Source: CAYZMH01 sp964479445
GTDB lineage: Bacteria > Bacteroidota > Bacteroidia > Bacteroidales > GCA-2748055
Direction of reading: 5' to 3'
DNA: 19,814 nucleotides
Assembly (NCBI GenBank): GCA_964479445.1
Contig: CAYZMH010000067.1
Location: 1-19,814, forward strand
The position numbers and the translations under genes are program-made. The notes under the pieces are model-generated. The model did no database searches. It was not told the origin of the DNA and saw only the letters and a program-made list of their open reading frames with translations. This document shows, in pieces, positions 1 to 6,609 of this stretch (position 1 is its first letter; every line of letters starts with the position of its first letter).

Positions 1-48
1 TTTGCCCTCATCTCCCCATTGGAGTCTGGGCAGAACATCTACTTTCTT
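1..48 (-). CDS. purA: Adenylosuccinate synthetase, N-terminal fragment with abnormal start
   Basis: Read on the minus strand from 48 down to 1, the codons give KKVDVLPRLQWGDEGK, which matches the conserved PurA N-terminus (typically M-K-V-D-V-L-L-G-L-Q-W-G-D-E-G-K-G-K), including the GTP/IMP-site segment QWGDEGK. PurA catalyses the GTP-dependent first step from IMP to AMP. The order rel/spoT - Fur-family gene - purA recurs in Bacteroidota, which supports the call. Three things are odd. The codon where ATG is expected (46-48) reads AAG. The usual Leu-Gly before LQWGDEGK is Pro-Arg. An in-frame stop (TGA, 58-60) lies just upstream, and no ATG, GTG or TTG lies between it and the window edge. This is either a sequence error or a damaged gene. 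The rest of the gene lies outside the window. Identity is quite secure; functionality is not. Confidence 0.75.
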
Positions 49-84
49 GGTGTTAGATCATTGAATAGTACCTGACATAAAATA

Positions 85-101
85 CGCCGGTTGAACCGGC
101 G
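85..101 (-). terminator. Hairpin between the Fur-family gene and purA, possible terminator
   Basis: A perfect inverted repeat, CGCCGGTT-G-AACCGGCG, most likely folds as a 6-8 bp GC-rich stem. On the minus strand it is followed by TATTTTATG, a broken T-rich stretch. It lies 66 nt past the stop of the Fur-family gene and about 37 nt before the purA codons. It could be a weak intrinsic terminator for the upstream gene or a leader structure for purA. The lack of a continuous T-run keeps confidence moderate. Confidence 0.45.
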
Positions 102-167
102 CAGAAAAACCGCCGTAAAGGTAACAAAAAATTGATCCTGTTGGAGCAGTTTAGTCGATTAATTGCG

Positions 168-623
168 TCAGCTTTCAGGCCTCTTGTTCTCGTTTGACGT
201 TCCGTATATATAGAGGCTGTGGTGACTGGCTGTAAAGTTATTTAAATCGCAGGCCGTCTTGATGATCTCCTCGATACGGGGATCACAGAACTCGATTACA
301 TTGCCAGATTCCAGATCGATCAGGTGGTCATGCTGCATGCAGTGATACGCCTTTTCAAACTGCGCGATATTTTTACCGAACTGGTGTTTTACCACCAGGT
401 TGCAATCCAGCAATAACTCGATGGTATTGTATAACGTTGCCCGGCTTACCCGGTAGTTCTTATTTTTCATGAAGATATAGAGCGACTCAATGTCAAAATG
501 ACCGTCCCGCGAATAGATTTCATCCAGGATTGCATACCGCTCCGGGGTTTTTCGGTGCCCCTTTTTCTCCAGGTAGTTGGTAAAGATCTGCTTAACCGTC
601 TCCTTGGTTTCCTCAATTCCCAT
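168..623 (-). CDS. Fur-family transcriptional regulator lacking structural-zinc cysteines
   Basis: The 151-residue product has the Fur layout: an N-terminal winged helix (about 8-85; KTPERYAILDEI, then recognition segment RVSRATLYNTIELL) and a C-terminal dimerisation/metal domain with H94, H98-D99-H100, E111 and H134-H135 as candidate metal ligands. The family normally carries two CxxC pairs that bind a structural Zn. Here the first position reads IDLESG where a C-x-x-C-G is expected, and the C-terminal position reads GTSNEN, so all four cysteines are absent. The remaining cysteines (74, 95, 113, 125) are not paired this way. Glu at 111 is Fur-like rather than PerR-like, but the sensed signal (iron, peroxide or other metal) cannot be settled. 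ATG at 623 follows a strong palindrome (631-649), suggesting autoregulation. It is co-directional with the (p)ppGpp synthetase gene 77 nt upstream. Confidence 0.9.
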   Translation of the reverse strand: MGIEETKETVKQIFTNYLEKKGHRKTPERYAILDEIYSRDGHFDIESLYIFMKNKNYRVSRATLYNTIELLLDCNLVVKHQFGKNIAQFEKAYHCMQHDHLIDLESGNVIEFCDPRIEEIIKTACDLNNFTASHHSLYIYGTSNENKRPES

Positions 624-630
624 AATTAGT

Positions 631-649
631 CTAAGTAAAAATTACTTAG
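631..649. promoter_or_regulatory. Palindromic candidate operator of the Fur-family gene
   Basis: A perfect 8-3-8 inverted repeat, CTAAGTAA-AAA-TTACTTAG, lies 7 nt upstream of the start codon of the Fur-family gene. Its 19-bp span equals the classical Fur-box length, although the bases differ from the E. coli Fur box. It covers the transcription start predicted from the -7-like element at 650-657, where a repressor would block initiation. I infer autoregulation; another regulator is possible. Confidence 0.65.
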
Positions 650-657
650 CGAATATA
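650..657 (-). promoter_or_regulatory. Possible -7 promoter element of the Fur-family gene
   Basis: On the minus strand this reads TATATTCG, one mismatch from the Bacteroidota -7 consensus TAnnTTTG. It would place the start of transcription near 643, inside the palindrome. No convincing -33 TTG is found at the usual spacing. Confidence 0.35.
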
Positions 658-660
658 CAA

Positions 661-682
661 CCTTTTTCTTATTTAGAAAAGG
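661..682 (-). terminator. A/T-rich inverted repeat downstream of spoT, weak terminator candidate
   Basis: CCTTTTTCT and AGAAAAGG form an imperfect stem (one bulged T) around a 5-nt loop, about 20 nt beyond the spoT stop in its direction of transcription. The stem is weak and only TTGTATATT follows, so it may merely be AT-rich promoter DNA of the next gene. Confidence 0.25.
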
Positions 683-700
683 TACAAAGAGTAAAACTGG

Positions 701-2926
701 TTATTCCTTAATCTCAACACGATGAACCGATTCCACCCCTTTGAGCTTAACAAGATTCATGATGAGATTATTCAGATCGGTGGTATTGTGTACATAGAGA
801 TCGATGGTCCCGTCGAAGATTCCGTCATGCCCGTGCAGGTTGATGGTGCGCATGGAGATGTTGAGCTCCTGGGCTATGGTGTTGGTGATGGAGTTGTAGA
901 CACCGAATCGATCCCAGCCGCTCAGGTGGATTCGTGCCAGGTAGGAGAGTACCTTGTGCTGGGTCCACCGGGCTGCAATGAGTTTGTCACCCTGAGAGGA
1001 CATAAGCTTGATTGCCTCCCGGCAGTCGGTTTGATGAATCTGCAGCATGCCGGTTTCGTCTCTCACTGCCACTACCTCATCCCCGGGAATGGGATTGCAG
1101 CACTTTGCCAGTTCATAGGGTCGGGTACTTTCATCAATATTCTCCTTGAGTATGACCGTTCCCTTGGCATCGTAAAGATCATCCTGTTGCGTGGGTTTAT
1201 TATAAGCCGGGCGGCCCAGGGAGAGGTCCCAGACCCTGACCCATTTATTCTTGGTGTTTTTGCTCAGGATCTCTTTCAGGTTATCAAGGGAGATCATTCC
1301 TGTGCCGATCTTGGAGTAGAGCTGGTCTTTGTTGGTTACCTCATAGGCCGGGAGGATCTTTTTTAAAACCCTCGAGCTGGGATTCAGCTTGAGCTCCTTC
1401 AGCTTCTCCTCCAGCATATCTTTCCCCACTTCGATCCGGTTTTTACGTTCTGCTTTAAGGGCCGATTTGATGGCCGATTTGGCTTTTGCCGTGGTGACAA
1501 ACCGGTTCCATTCCATGGAGGGTTTTTGACCTTCCGAGGTGAGGATCTCCACCTGGTCACCACTGGATAACCGGTGGTTCAGCGGAAGGAGCTTATGGTT
1601 GATCTTGGCACCGATCGCCCGGTTGCCGATCTCGGTATGGATCTCATAGGCAAAGTCCAGGGCCGTTGCATTCTGCGGCAATGTAATGATATGTCCTTTC
1701 GGTGTAAAGGCCATGATCTCCGATGAGAAGAGGTTCAGCCTGAAATCATCAAGGAACTCCAGGGCATCGGAATCCGGAGTCTCAAGGGTTTCACGGATCC
1801 GCTTGATCCATTTGTCAAGCTCCGAATCCTGGGACCCCTCCTCTTTGTATTTCCAGTGGGCGGCAAATCCCCGTTCAGCGATCTCATCCATCCGTTGGGA
1901 ACGGATCTGTACTTCCATCCATTTTCCGTTGGGTCCCATGACCGTTACGTGGAGTGCTTCGTACCCGTTGGCTTTCGGGGTAGATACCCAGTCCCTGATC
2001 CGGTCGGGTTTGGGCGGATATATATCGGTAATAATAGAGTAGATATTCCAGCACTGGGTTTTTTCAGGGATCCCTTCTTTGGGGGTGAAGACAATGCGTA
2101 TGGCAAACAGGTCAAAGATCTCCTCAAAGGAGACATTCTTTTGCTGCATCTTTTGCCAGATGGAATAGATGGATTTGGAACGTCCTGAAATGTCAAATTC
2201 AAATCCGTTCTCATCCAGGCGGGCAATGATAGGAATCGAAAAATGATTGATCAGATGCATCCGCCGTTCTTCCGAGAGCTTGATATTCTCCCTGATCTCT
2301 TCGTATACCTCGGGATACCGGTACTTCAGACTCAGATCCTCCATCTCGGTCTTGATATTATAGAGTCCGAGCCGGTGGGCCAGGGGAGCGTAAAGGTAGA
2401 TGGTCTCCCCGGCTATCTTGATCTGTTTGTTCCGCGGAAGCGAACCGAGGGTGCGCATATTGTGAAGACGGTCGGCAAGCTTAATGATGATCACCCGGAT
2501 ATCATCAGAGAGGGTCAGGAGCATTTTCCGGAAATTTTCTGCCTGCAGTGAATTGCTCTCCTTGTCAAAAACCCCTGATATCTTGGTCAGACCATCAATA
2601 ATGGAAGCCACCTTTTTACCGAAGGCATTCTCCACGTCTTCAATGGTCAGATCGGTATCTTCCACTACATCATGCAGGATTGCACAGATCATAGATTTTA
2701 CACCCAGACCGATTTCGTCATTGACGATCCGGGCAACCTCCAGGGGATGAACAATATAGGGTTCACCCGATTTCCTGCGCATCCCTTTGTGTGCATCATT
2801 GGCCATTTTAAAGGCCTTCGTGATCAACCTCTCGTCCTCTTTGCCTTTGCAATGCACACAATTATTGATAAGGTACGCAAGTAATTCCTGGATCTTATCC
2901 TCTTCTGTCAGAATCTTTTCCTCCAT
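701..2926 (-). CDS. spoT: Bifunctional (p)ppGpp synthetase/hydrolase (RelA/SpoT homologue)
   Basis: This 741-residue, full-length Rel/SpoT enzyme makes (p)ppGpp from ATP and GTP/GDP and degrades it, setting the stringent response. Domains in order are: HD hydrolase (about 30-200) with H60, H85-D86 (HDVVED) and D151 (KLADRLHNMRT); synthetase (about 240-360) with GRSKSIYSIWQKM, STPKANGYEALH and EVQIRSQRMDEIAERG; TGS (about 403-465); a zinc-finger/conserved-cysteine region (AKCCNPIPGDE, near 610); and a C-terminal ACT domain. The charge motif before STPK is R-I-R-D (309-312), close to the RxKD of bifunctional enzymes and unlike the ExDD of RelA-only synthetases. With an intact HD site, this supports both activities. 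A -7-like promoter lies just upstream (2965-2972). In Bacteroidota this is often the only long RSH protein. Confidence 0.97.
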   Translation of the reverse strand: MEEKILTEEDKIQELLAYLINNCVHCKGKEDERLITKAFKMANDAHKGMRRKSGEPYIVHPLEVARIVNDEIGLGVKSMICAILHDVVEDTDLTIEDVENAFGKKVASIIDGLTKISGVFDKESNSLQAENFRKMLLTLSDDIRVIIIKLADRLHNMRTLGSLPRNKQIKIAGETIYLYAPLAHRLGLYNIKTEMEDLSLKYRYPEVYEEIRENIKLSEERRMHLINHFSIPIIARLDENGFEFDISGRSKSIYSIWQKMQQKNVSFEEIFDLFAIRIVFTPKEGIPEKTQCWNIYSIITDIYPPKPDRIRDWVSTPKANGYEALHVTVMGPNGKWMEVQIRSQRMDEIAERGFAAHWKYKEEGSQDSELDKWIKRIRETLETPDSDALEFLDDFRLNLFSSEIMAFTPKGHIITLPQNATALDFAYEIHTEIGNRAIGAKINHKLLPLNHRLSSGDQVEILTSEGQKPSMEWNRFVTTAKAKSAIKSALKAERKNRIEVGKDMLEEKLKELKLNPSSRVLKKILPAYEVTNKDQLYSKIGTGMISLDNLKEILSKNTKNKWVRVWDLSLGRPAYNKPTQQDDLYDAKGTVILKENIDESTRPYELAKCCNPIPGDEVVAVRDETGMLQIHQTDCREAIKLMSSQGDKLIAARWTQHKVLSYLARIHLSGWDRFGVYNSITNTIAQELNISMRTINLHGHDGIFDGTIDLYVHNTTDLNNLIMNLVKLKGVESVHRVEIKE

Positions 2927-2964
2927 ATTCTACTACCGGCAAGATGAACCTGTGGTCCTTCCTG

Positions 2965-2972
2965 CAAAATTA
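2965..2972 (-). promoter_or_regulatory. Bacteroidota-type -7 element of spoT
   Basis: On the minus strand this reads TAATTTTG, a perfect TAnnTTTG match, 39-46 nt upstream of the spoT ATG. It implies a leader of about 30 nt. No clear -33 TTG is seen at the usual distance. Confidence 0.5.
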
Positions 2973-3013
2973 ATCAATTATCCTGAATTGTAATAGGATG
3001 CCGGAATAAAGTA

Positions 3014-4522
3014 TCAGGGAAGGATCAGGGAGAGATGGCCCGTTTTTGATTGACGAACGCCCGAATAGGAAGTGTACTGAACATGAAACAGATAGACTCC
3101 CTCCTTTGCTTTTTCTCCACCCTGAATCGTTCCGTTCCAGCCCCGGTAGGGATCGGTCGATTCAAACACTTTTTGCCCCGACCGGTCATAAATGACCATG
3201 TAATACTGTTCGGGTGTGTAATCCAGTACCGGCAGGAACAGGTCATTCTGCCCGTCATCGTTCGGGGTGAATGCATTCGGAAAGAACATATGGGTCTCCA
3301 CCGCCACACACACCCTGTTCGAGGAGCTGATCCCGGTCACTCCCTGCGGATTGCCTCCTGCCTCCAGGGCTTCCACATAGAAACAGACCTCGCCGACCAT
3401 GGGATCTCCCTCAACCAGGCTTAACTCTGCCTGGTAGGAAATGGTATTTCCGGGTACCCGGTCGATCTCTTCATATGTTCCCGAGGCATTCATGCGGTAG
3501 ATCACATAGGATTCAATTCCTGCTTTGTAGGTTTCATAGGGAAGCCATGAAAGCTCCACCCGGTTATCTGCAGAAGTGCCGCTCAACAGGATGTTCCTGC
3601 CTGTGTTGGAGCTGAAAACCGGGTCACCGCAACTATTGAGAGCATCAACCCGGTAATAGTAACTGGTGGCCGAGGTAGGGACCTGGTCTTCCAGGGTGAC
3701 GCCTGTAGTGCCGAGATCCAAATAAGTTACTACCTCACTGAAGCCTGAGCCGGCCGATCCGGCCCTGCCTACGCGAAAATCATTGACCTCGCCCGATATA
3801 TCGGCGGTAAAACTGATCTCCACCGTGCTCCGGTCCTTTACGGTAACATAATCCAGGTTGATGTAGGCCGGGGGGGGAGGCATATAGGTGTAATAGGTGC
3901 AGATATTGGAGGAGACCTCTTTTCCCGTGTTGTCGAATGCTTCGACCACATACGAATAGCTCCGGTTCTCCTCCACGGGTCCGTCCTCGAAATAGAGCTC
4001 CGTGGTGTCGAGCATCGCTCTGAGATCACACCCGATCCCCGGCTCGCACCGATAGACGCGGTAACCCGAAAGATTCTCCTTCCATCCGATATACCGGTTC
4101 CATTCCAGGGCAATTACCTGTGCGCAGGAGTCGTAATCTGGTTCCACCTTGAGAGGGCGGTGGGTGTCCCCGCTCAGCAGGCTCTCGTTTCCTGAACTAT
4201 CCATAGCTGTGATTGTGTAAAAGAAGGGTTCGTATGGAACAACCGTATGCCGGTACTCCAGGGTGCCGCCCGGCACCGAATCGATTAGCGTGCCTGTGGG
4301 AGGATAGTCGGTAATATCGAGCCGGTAGATCTTGTAAAAGGGGATGGCAGGAGTGGTCGAGGGTTTCCACTTCAGTACTACATCGCCCGTGGCTGTATCC
4401 ACGCTTGCACTTTTCAGCAGGGGTTTTGCAGGCAGATCAGGTTGAGCAGCAAGCGGTGCAGCAATTCCGGCACCTGCCAGCCATATTCGCAGTAAAAAAC
4501 GTATGCAGGGGCTGAATCTCAT
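3014..4522 (-). CDS. Secreted fibronectin-III-like protein with gliding-motility (T9SS type B) C-terminal domain
   Basis: I start at ATG 4522 because it opens a clear signal peptide (MRFSPCIRFLLRIWLAGAG..., probable cleavage after PLAAQ). The upstream ATG at 4624 would bury that signal behind 34 residues. The 502-residue product has several fibronectin-type-III-like repeats: recurrent WKPS/YKIYRLD, YRVYRCEP, YSYVVEAFDNTG and YYYRVDALN segments. It ends in the gliding motility-associated C-terminal domain (CHU_C type; FFPNAFTPNDDGQND, VIYDRSGQKVFES, GWNGT, GVYLFHVQY, K-x-GHLSLI). By family knowledge that domain is a type-B sorting signal for the type IX secretion system, placing the protein on the surface or outside the cell. 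Ligand and role are unknown. A run of eight Cs (positions 3870-3877) encodes part of a PPPP linker. The gene ends 87 nt before the spoT start. Confidence 0.9.
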   Translation of the reverse strand: MRFSPCIRFLLRIWLAGAGIAAPLAAQPDLPAKPLLKSASVDTATGDVVLKWKPSTTPAIPFYKIYRLDITDYPPTGTLIDSVPGGTLEYRHTVVPYEPFFYTITAMDSSGNESLLSGDTHRPLKVEPDYDSCAQVIALEWNRYIGWKENLSGYRVYRCEPGIGCDLRAMLDTTELYFEDGPVEENRSYSYVVEAFDNTGKEVSSNICTYYTYMPPPPAYINLDYVTVKDRSTVEISFTADISGEVNDFRVGRAGSAGSGFSEVVTYLDLGTTGVTLEDQVPTSATSYYYRVDALNSCGDPVFSSNTGRNILLSGTSADNRVELSWLPYETYKAGIESYVIYRMNASGTYEEIDRVPGNTISYQAELSLVEGDPMVGEVCFYVEALEAGGNPQGVTGISSSNRVCVAVETHMFFPNAFTPNDDGQNDLFLPVLDYTPEQYYMVIYDRSGQKVFESTDPYRGWNGTIQGGEKAKEGVYLFHVQYTSYSGVRQSKTGHLSLILP

Positions 4523-4694
4523 GGTCTTAAAACGTCTCTCAACAATGCAAATTGCAAAATTCCGGTTAATAAATGTACAAATTCTTTCAACATGGCCGAC
4601 CGGGATGCCCGGCAGAGACATCAAATCCGACCTCCTTTACAGTTTAAAATGAGTCCATTTACCATGATTTCATTTCAGGATAGGTGAGAATTGC

Positions 4695-4702
4695 TATTTT
4701 TG
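4695..4702 (+). promoter_or_regulatory. Bacteroidota-type -7 element of the ClC gene
   Basis: TATTTTTG is a perfect TAnnTTTG match only 7 nt before the ATG at 4710. Transcription would begin at about 4707-4710, giving a leaderless or nearly leaderless mRNA. No purine-rich ribosome-binding site lies directly upstream. Confidence 0.5.
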
Positions 4703-4709
4703 TTGTACA

Positions 4710-6482
4710 ATGAGCAGAGAACGAGTATTCAGACGTATAAATGAGCTGAGGATCAAATATCTATCTGGTCATCAGTTTCTTTATATCCTCTCGGCACTTA
4801 TCGGACTGGCTGTGGGTCTGGCAGCTGTCATTATCAAGAATCTGGTTCACCTGATCGAAGAGATGTTGAAAGGAGGTATCCAGGGAGAATTTAATCGTTA
4901 CCTTATCTTCATCCTCCCGATCGTGGGAGTTACCCTCACCGTTCTTTTTATTAAGTATATCAACCGCAGACCGGTACGTCACGGAATTCCCAGCGTTCTT
5001 TTTGCCATCTCCAAGAATAACGGCATCATGAGGCCCCATAACCTCTACTCCAGTATCATCACCAGTGCACTTACAGTCGGATTTGGAGGATCGGTCGGAC
5101 TGGAGGGTCCTACCGTCGCAACCGGGGGTGCTGTCGGGTCCAATGTGGGAAGACTCCTGAACATGAGCTATAAAGAGGTGATCTTACTGTTGGCATGTGC
5201 CTGTGCCGGGGCCATGTCTGCGATATTCAAAGCCCCCATTGCAGGAATCGTCTTTGCCCTGGAAGTGATTATGCTGGATCTGACTATGTGGGCCGTGATC
5301 CCTTTGCTTATTGCATCGGCAACAGGTGCACTGACCTCCTACCTGTTCCTGGGTCAGAATGTACTTTACACTTTCCAGGTGTCGGAGAAATTCATGATGG
5401 ATCAGATCCATTACTACATACTCCTTGGAATTATTACCGGATTGGTCTCGGTCTATTTCACGAAGATTTACATGTACATCTCCAACTTCTTTGAAAGGAT
5501 GAACAATATCTGGCTTCGGCTTGGCATCGCAGGGGTACTCCTGGGGATCATCATCGTTTTTTTTCCCCCGCTCTACGGGGAGGGGTATGAGATCATCAAC
5601 CTGAGCCTGAAAGGAGATTTTACCGCCCTGTTCGAAGGGACTATCTACGAGAACTGGCAAAACAGCTTTTTCCTGGTGCTGATTGGGTTTGTACTTATTA
5701 TCGGGTTTAAGGTGGTTGCCACTACGCTGACATTCGCTGCAGGAGGGATAGGTGGTATCTTTGCCCCTTCACTCTTTATGGGCGCCAATACAGGACTGAT
5801 GGTCGGATTGATCCTGAACCAGCTTGGGGTGGATATATCCCTGAGTAACATGGCCCTGGTAGGTATGGCCGGGGTTATTGCCGGTGTGGTGCATGCGCCC
5901 CTTACTTCCATATTTCTGATCGCAGAGATTACCGGCGGGCACGAGCTCTTTATGCCGCTGATGCTTGCCTCCACCATTTCATTTGCCACAACCCGGTACT
6001 TTGTTTCCAATTCGGTATACACGATTCAGCTTGCCAAGCGAGGGGAACTGATGACCCACCACAAGGACCGGAACATCTTGCTGATGATGAATGTAACGGA
6101 CCTGATCGAAACCAATTTTAAAACCGTTCGCCCCGATAATACCCTGGGAGATCTGGTCAAAGTGATCACCAAATCAAGCCGGAATATCTTTCCGGTGGTG
6201 GATAAAGAGGATAAATTTATTGGAATTGTAAAGTTGGATGATATCCGTCACATTATGTTCAACCAGGAACGGTATGAGACTACCAGGGTCAGGGACCTGA
6301 TGATTACCCCCGACTACACCATCGATCAAAGCGAGCAGATGGAAGAGGTGGCCCGCAAATTTACACAGAGCGGCCGCTACAACATTGCGGTGCTGGACGG
6401 ACAAAAATACCTCGGGTTCGTATCAAGGGCCAGGGTCTTCTCTTCATACCGGGAGATGCTCAAACACTTCTCCGATGATTGA
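4710..6482 (+). CDS. ClC-family chloride channel/transporter with two CBS domains
   Basis: This 590-residue polytopic membrane protein has a ClC core (about 20-440) plus a cytoplasmic pair of CBS domains (about 460-520 and 525-585; MNVTDLIETNF..., VRDLMITPDY...). Visible ClC motifs are HGIP (91-94, at the GSGIP anion-site position), GSVGLEGP (127-134) with gating glutamate E132, KAPIAGIVFALEV (174-186) and GGIGGIFAPSLF (345-356). In ClC-ec1 the proton-pathway glutamate E203 follows another Glu; here the aligned pair is E185-V186, so the proton glutamate appears to be valine, as in ClC channels. Passive anion conduction rather than Cl-/H+ exchange is therefore possible (inference). CBS pairs usually bind adenine nucleotides and modulate gating. 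The gene is divergent from the T9SS protein gene and followed by 127 nt without a clear terminator. Confidence 0.95.
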   Translation: MSRERVFRRINELRIKYLSGHQFLYILSALIGLAVGLAAVIIKNLVHLIEEMLKGGIQGEFNRYLIFILPIVGVTLTVLFIKYINRRPVRHGIPSVLFAISKNNGIMRPHNLYSSIITSALTVGFGGSVGLEGPTVATGGAVGSNVGRLLNMSYKEVILLLACACAGAMSAIFKAPIAGIVFALEVIMLDLTMWAVIPLLIASATGALTSYLFLGQNVLYTFQVSEKFMMDQIHYYILLGIITGLVSVYFTKIYMYISNFFERMNNIWLRLGIAGVLLGIIIVFFPPLYGEGYEIINLSLKGDFTALFEGTIYENWQNSFFLVLIGFVLIIGFKVVATTLTFAAGGIGGIFAPSLFMGANTGLMVGLILNQLGVDISLSNMALVGMAGVIAGVVHAPLTSIFLIAEITGGHELFMPLMLASTISFATTRYFVSNSVYTIQLAKRGELMTHHKDRNILLMMNVTDLIETNFKTVRPDNTLGDLVKVITKSSRNIFPVVDKEDKFIGIVKLDDIRHIMFNQERYETTRVRDLMITPDYTIDQSEQMEEVARKFTQSGRYNIAVLDGQKYLGFVSRARVFSSYREMLKHFSDD

Positions 6483-6609
6483 GAGCAGGGTTCGTATGAC
6501 CTATTTCCCGGGTTTATCCATTGATGCCGGAAAAAAATTTGTAGTTGTTTTGGTAAGGAAATAGTCCTGTTCATTGTAAAGGCCGATTCATCGTTAATAT
6601 TCCTGTTCT

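Noticed and set aside
1..75. Open frame on the plus strand ending in TGA at 73-75, possibly the tail of an upstream gene
   Set aside because: The minus strand of the same bases encodes the conserved PurA N-terminus, which is far more specific.
722..1366. 214-codon open frame on the plus strand opposite spoT
   Set aside because: It is antisense to conserved TGS/zinc-finger/ACT coding sequence of spoT and shows no recognisable domain or upstream signal.
4523..4624. N-terminal extension of the T9SS-domain protein from the ATG at 4624
   Set aside because: It would place 34 unrelated residues before a clear signal peptide; ATG 4522 is the better start.
5557..5569. T8-C5 homopolymer stretch in the ClC gene as a frameshift or phase-variation site
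   Set aside because: The frame is intact through both CBS domains and the run encodes ordinary hydrophobic/Pro residues; there is no sign of slippage beyond the run itself.
5184..5660. 158-codon open frame on the minus strand inside the ClC gene
   Set aside because: It is a shadow of a conserved membrane protein; its composition is explained by the complementary codons.
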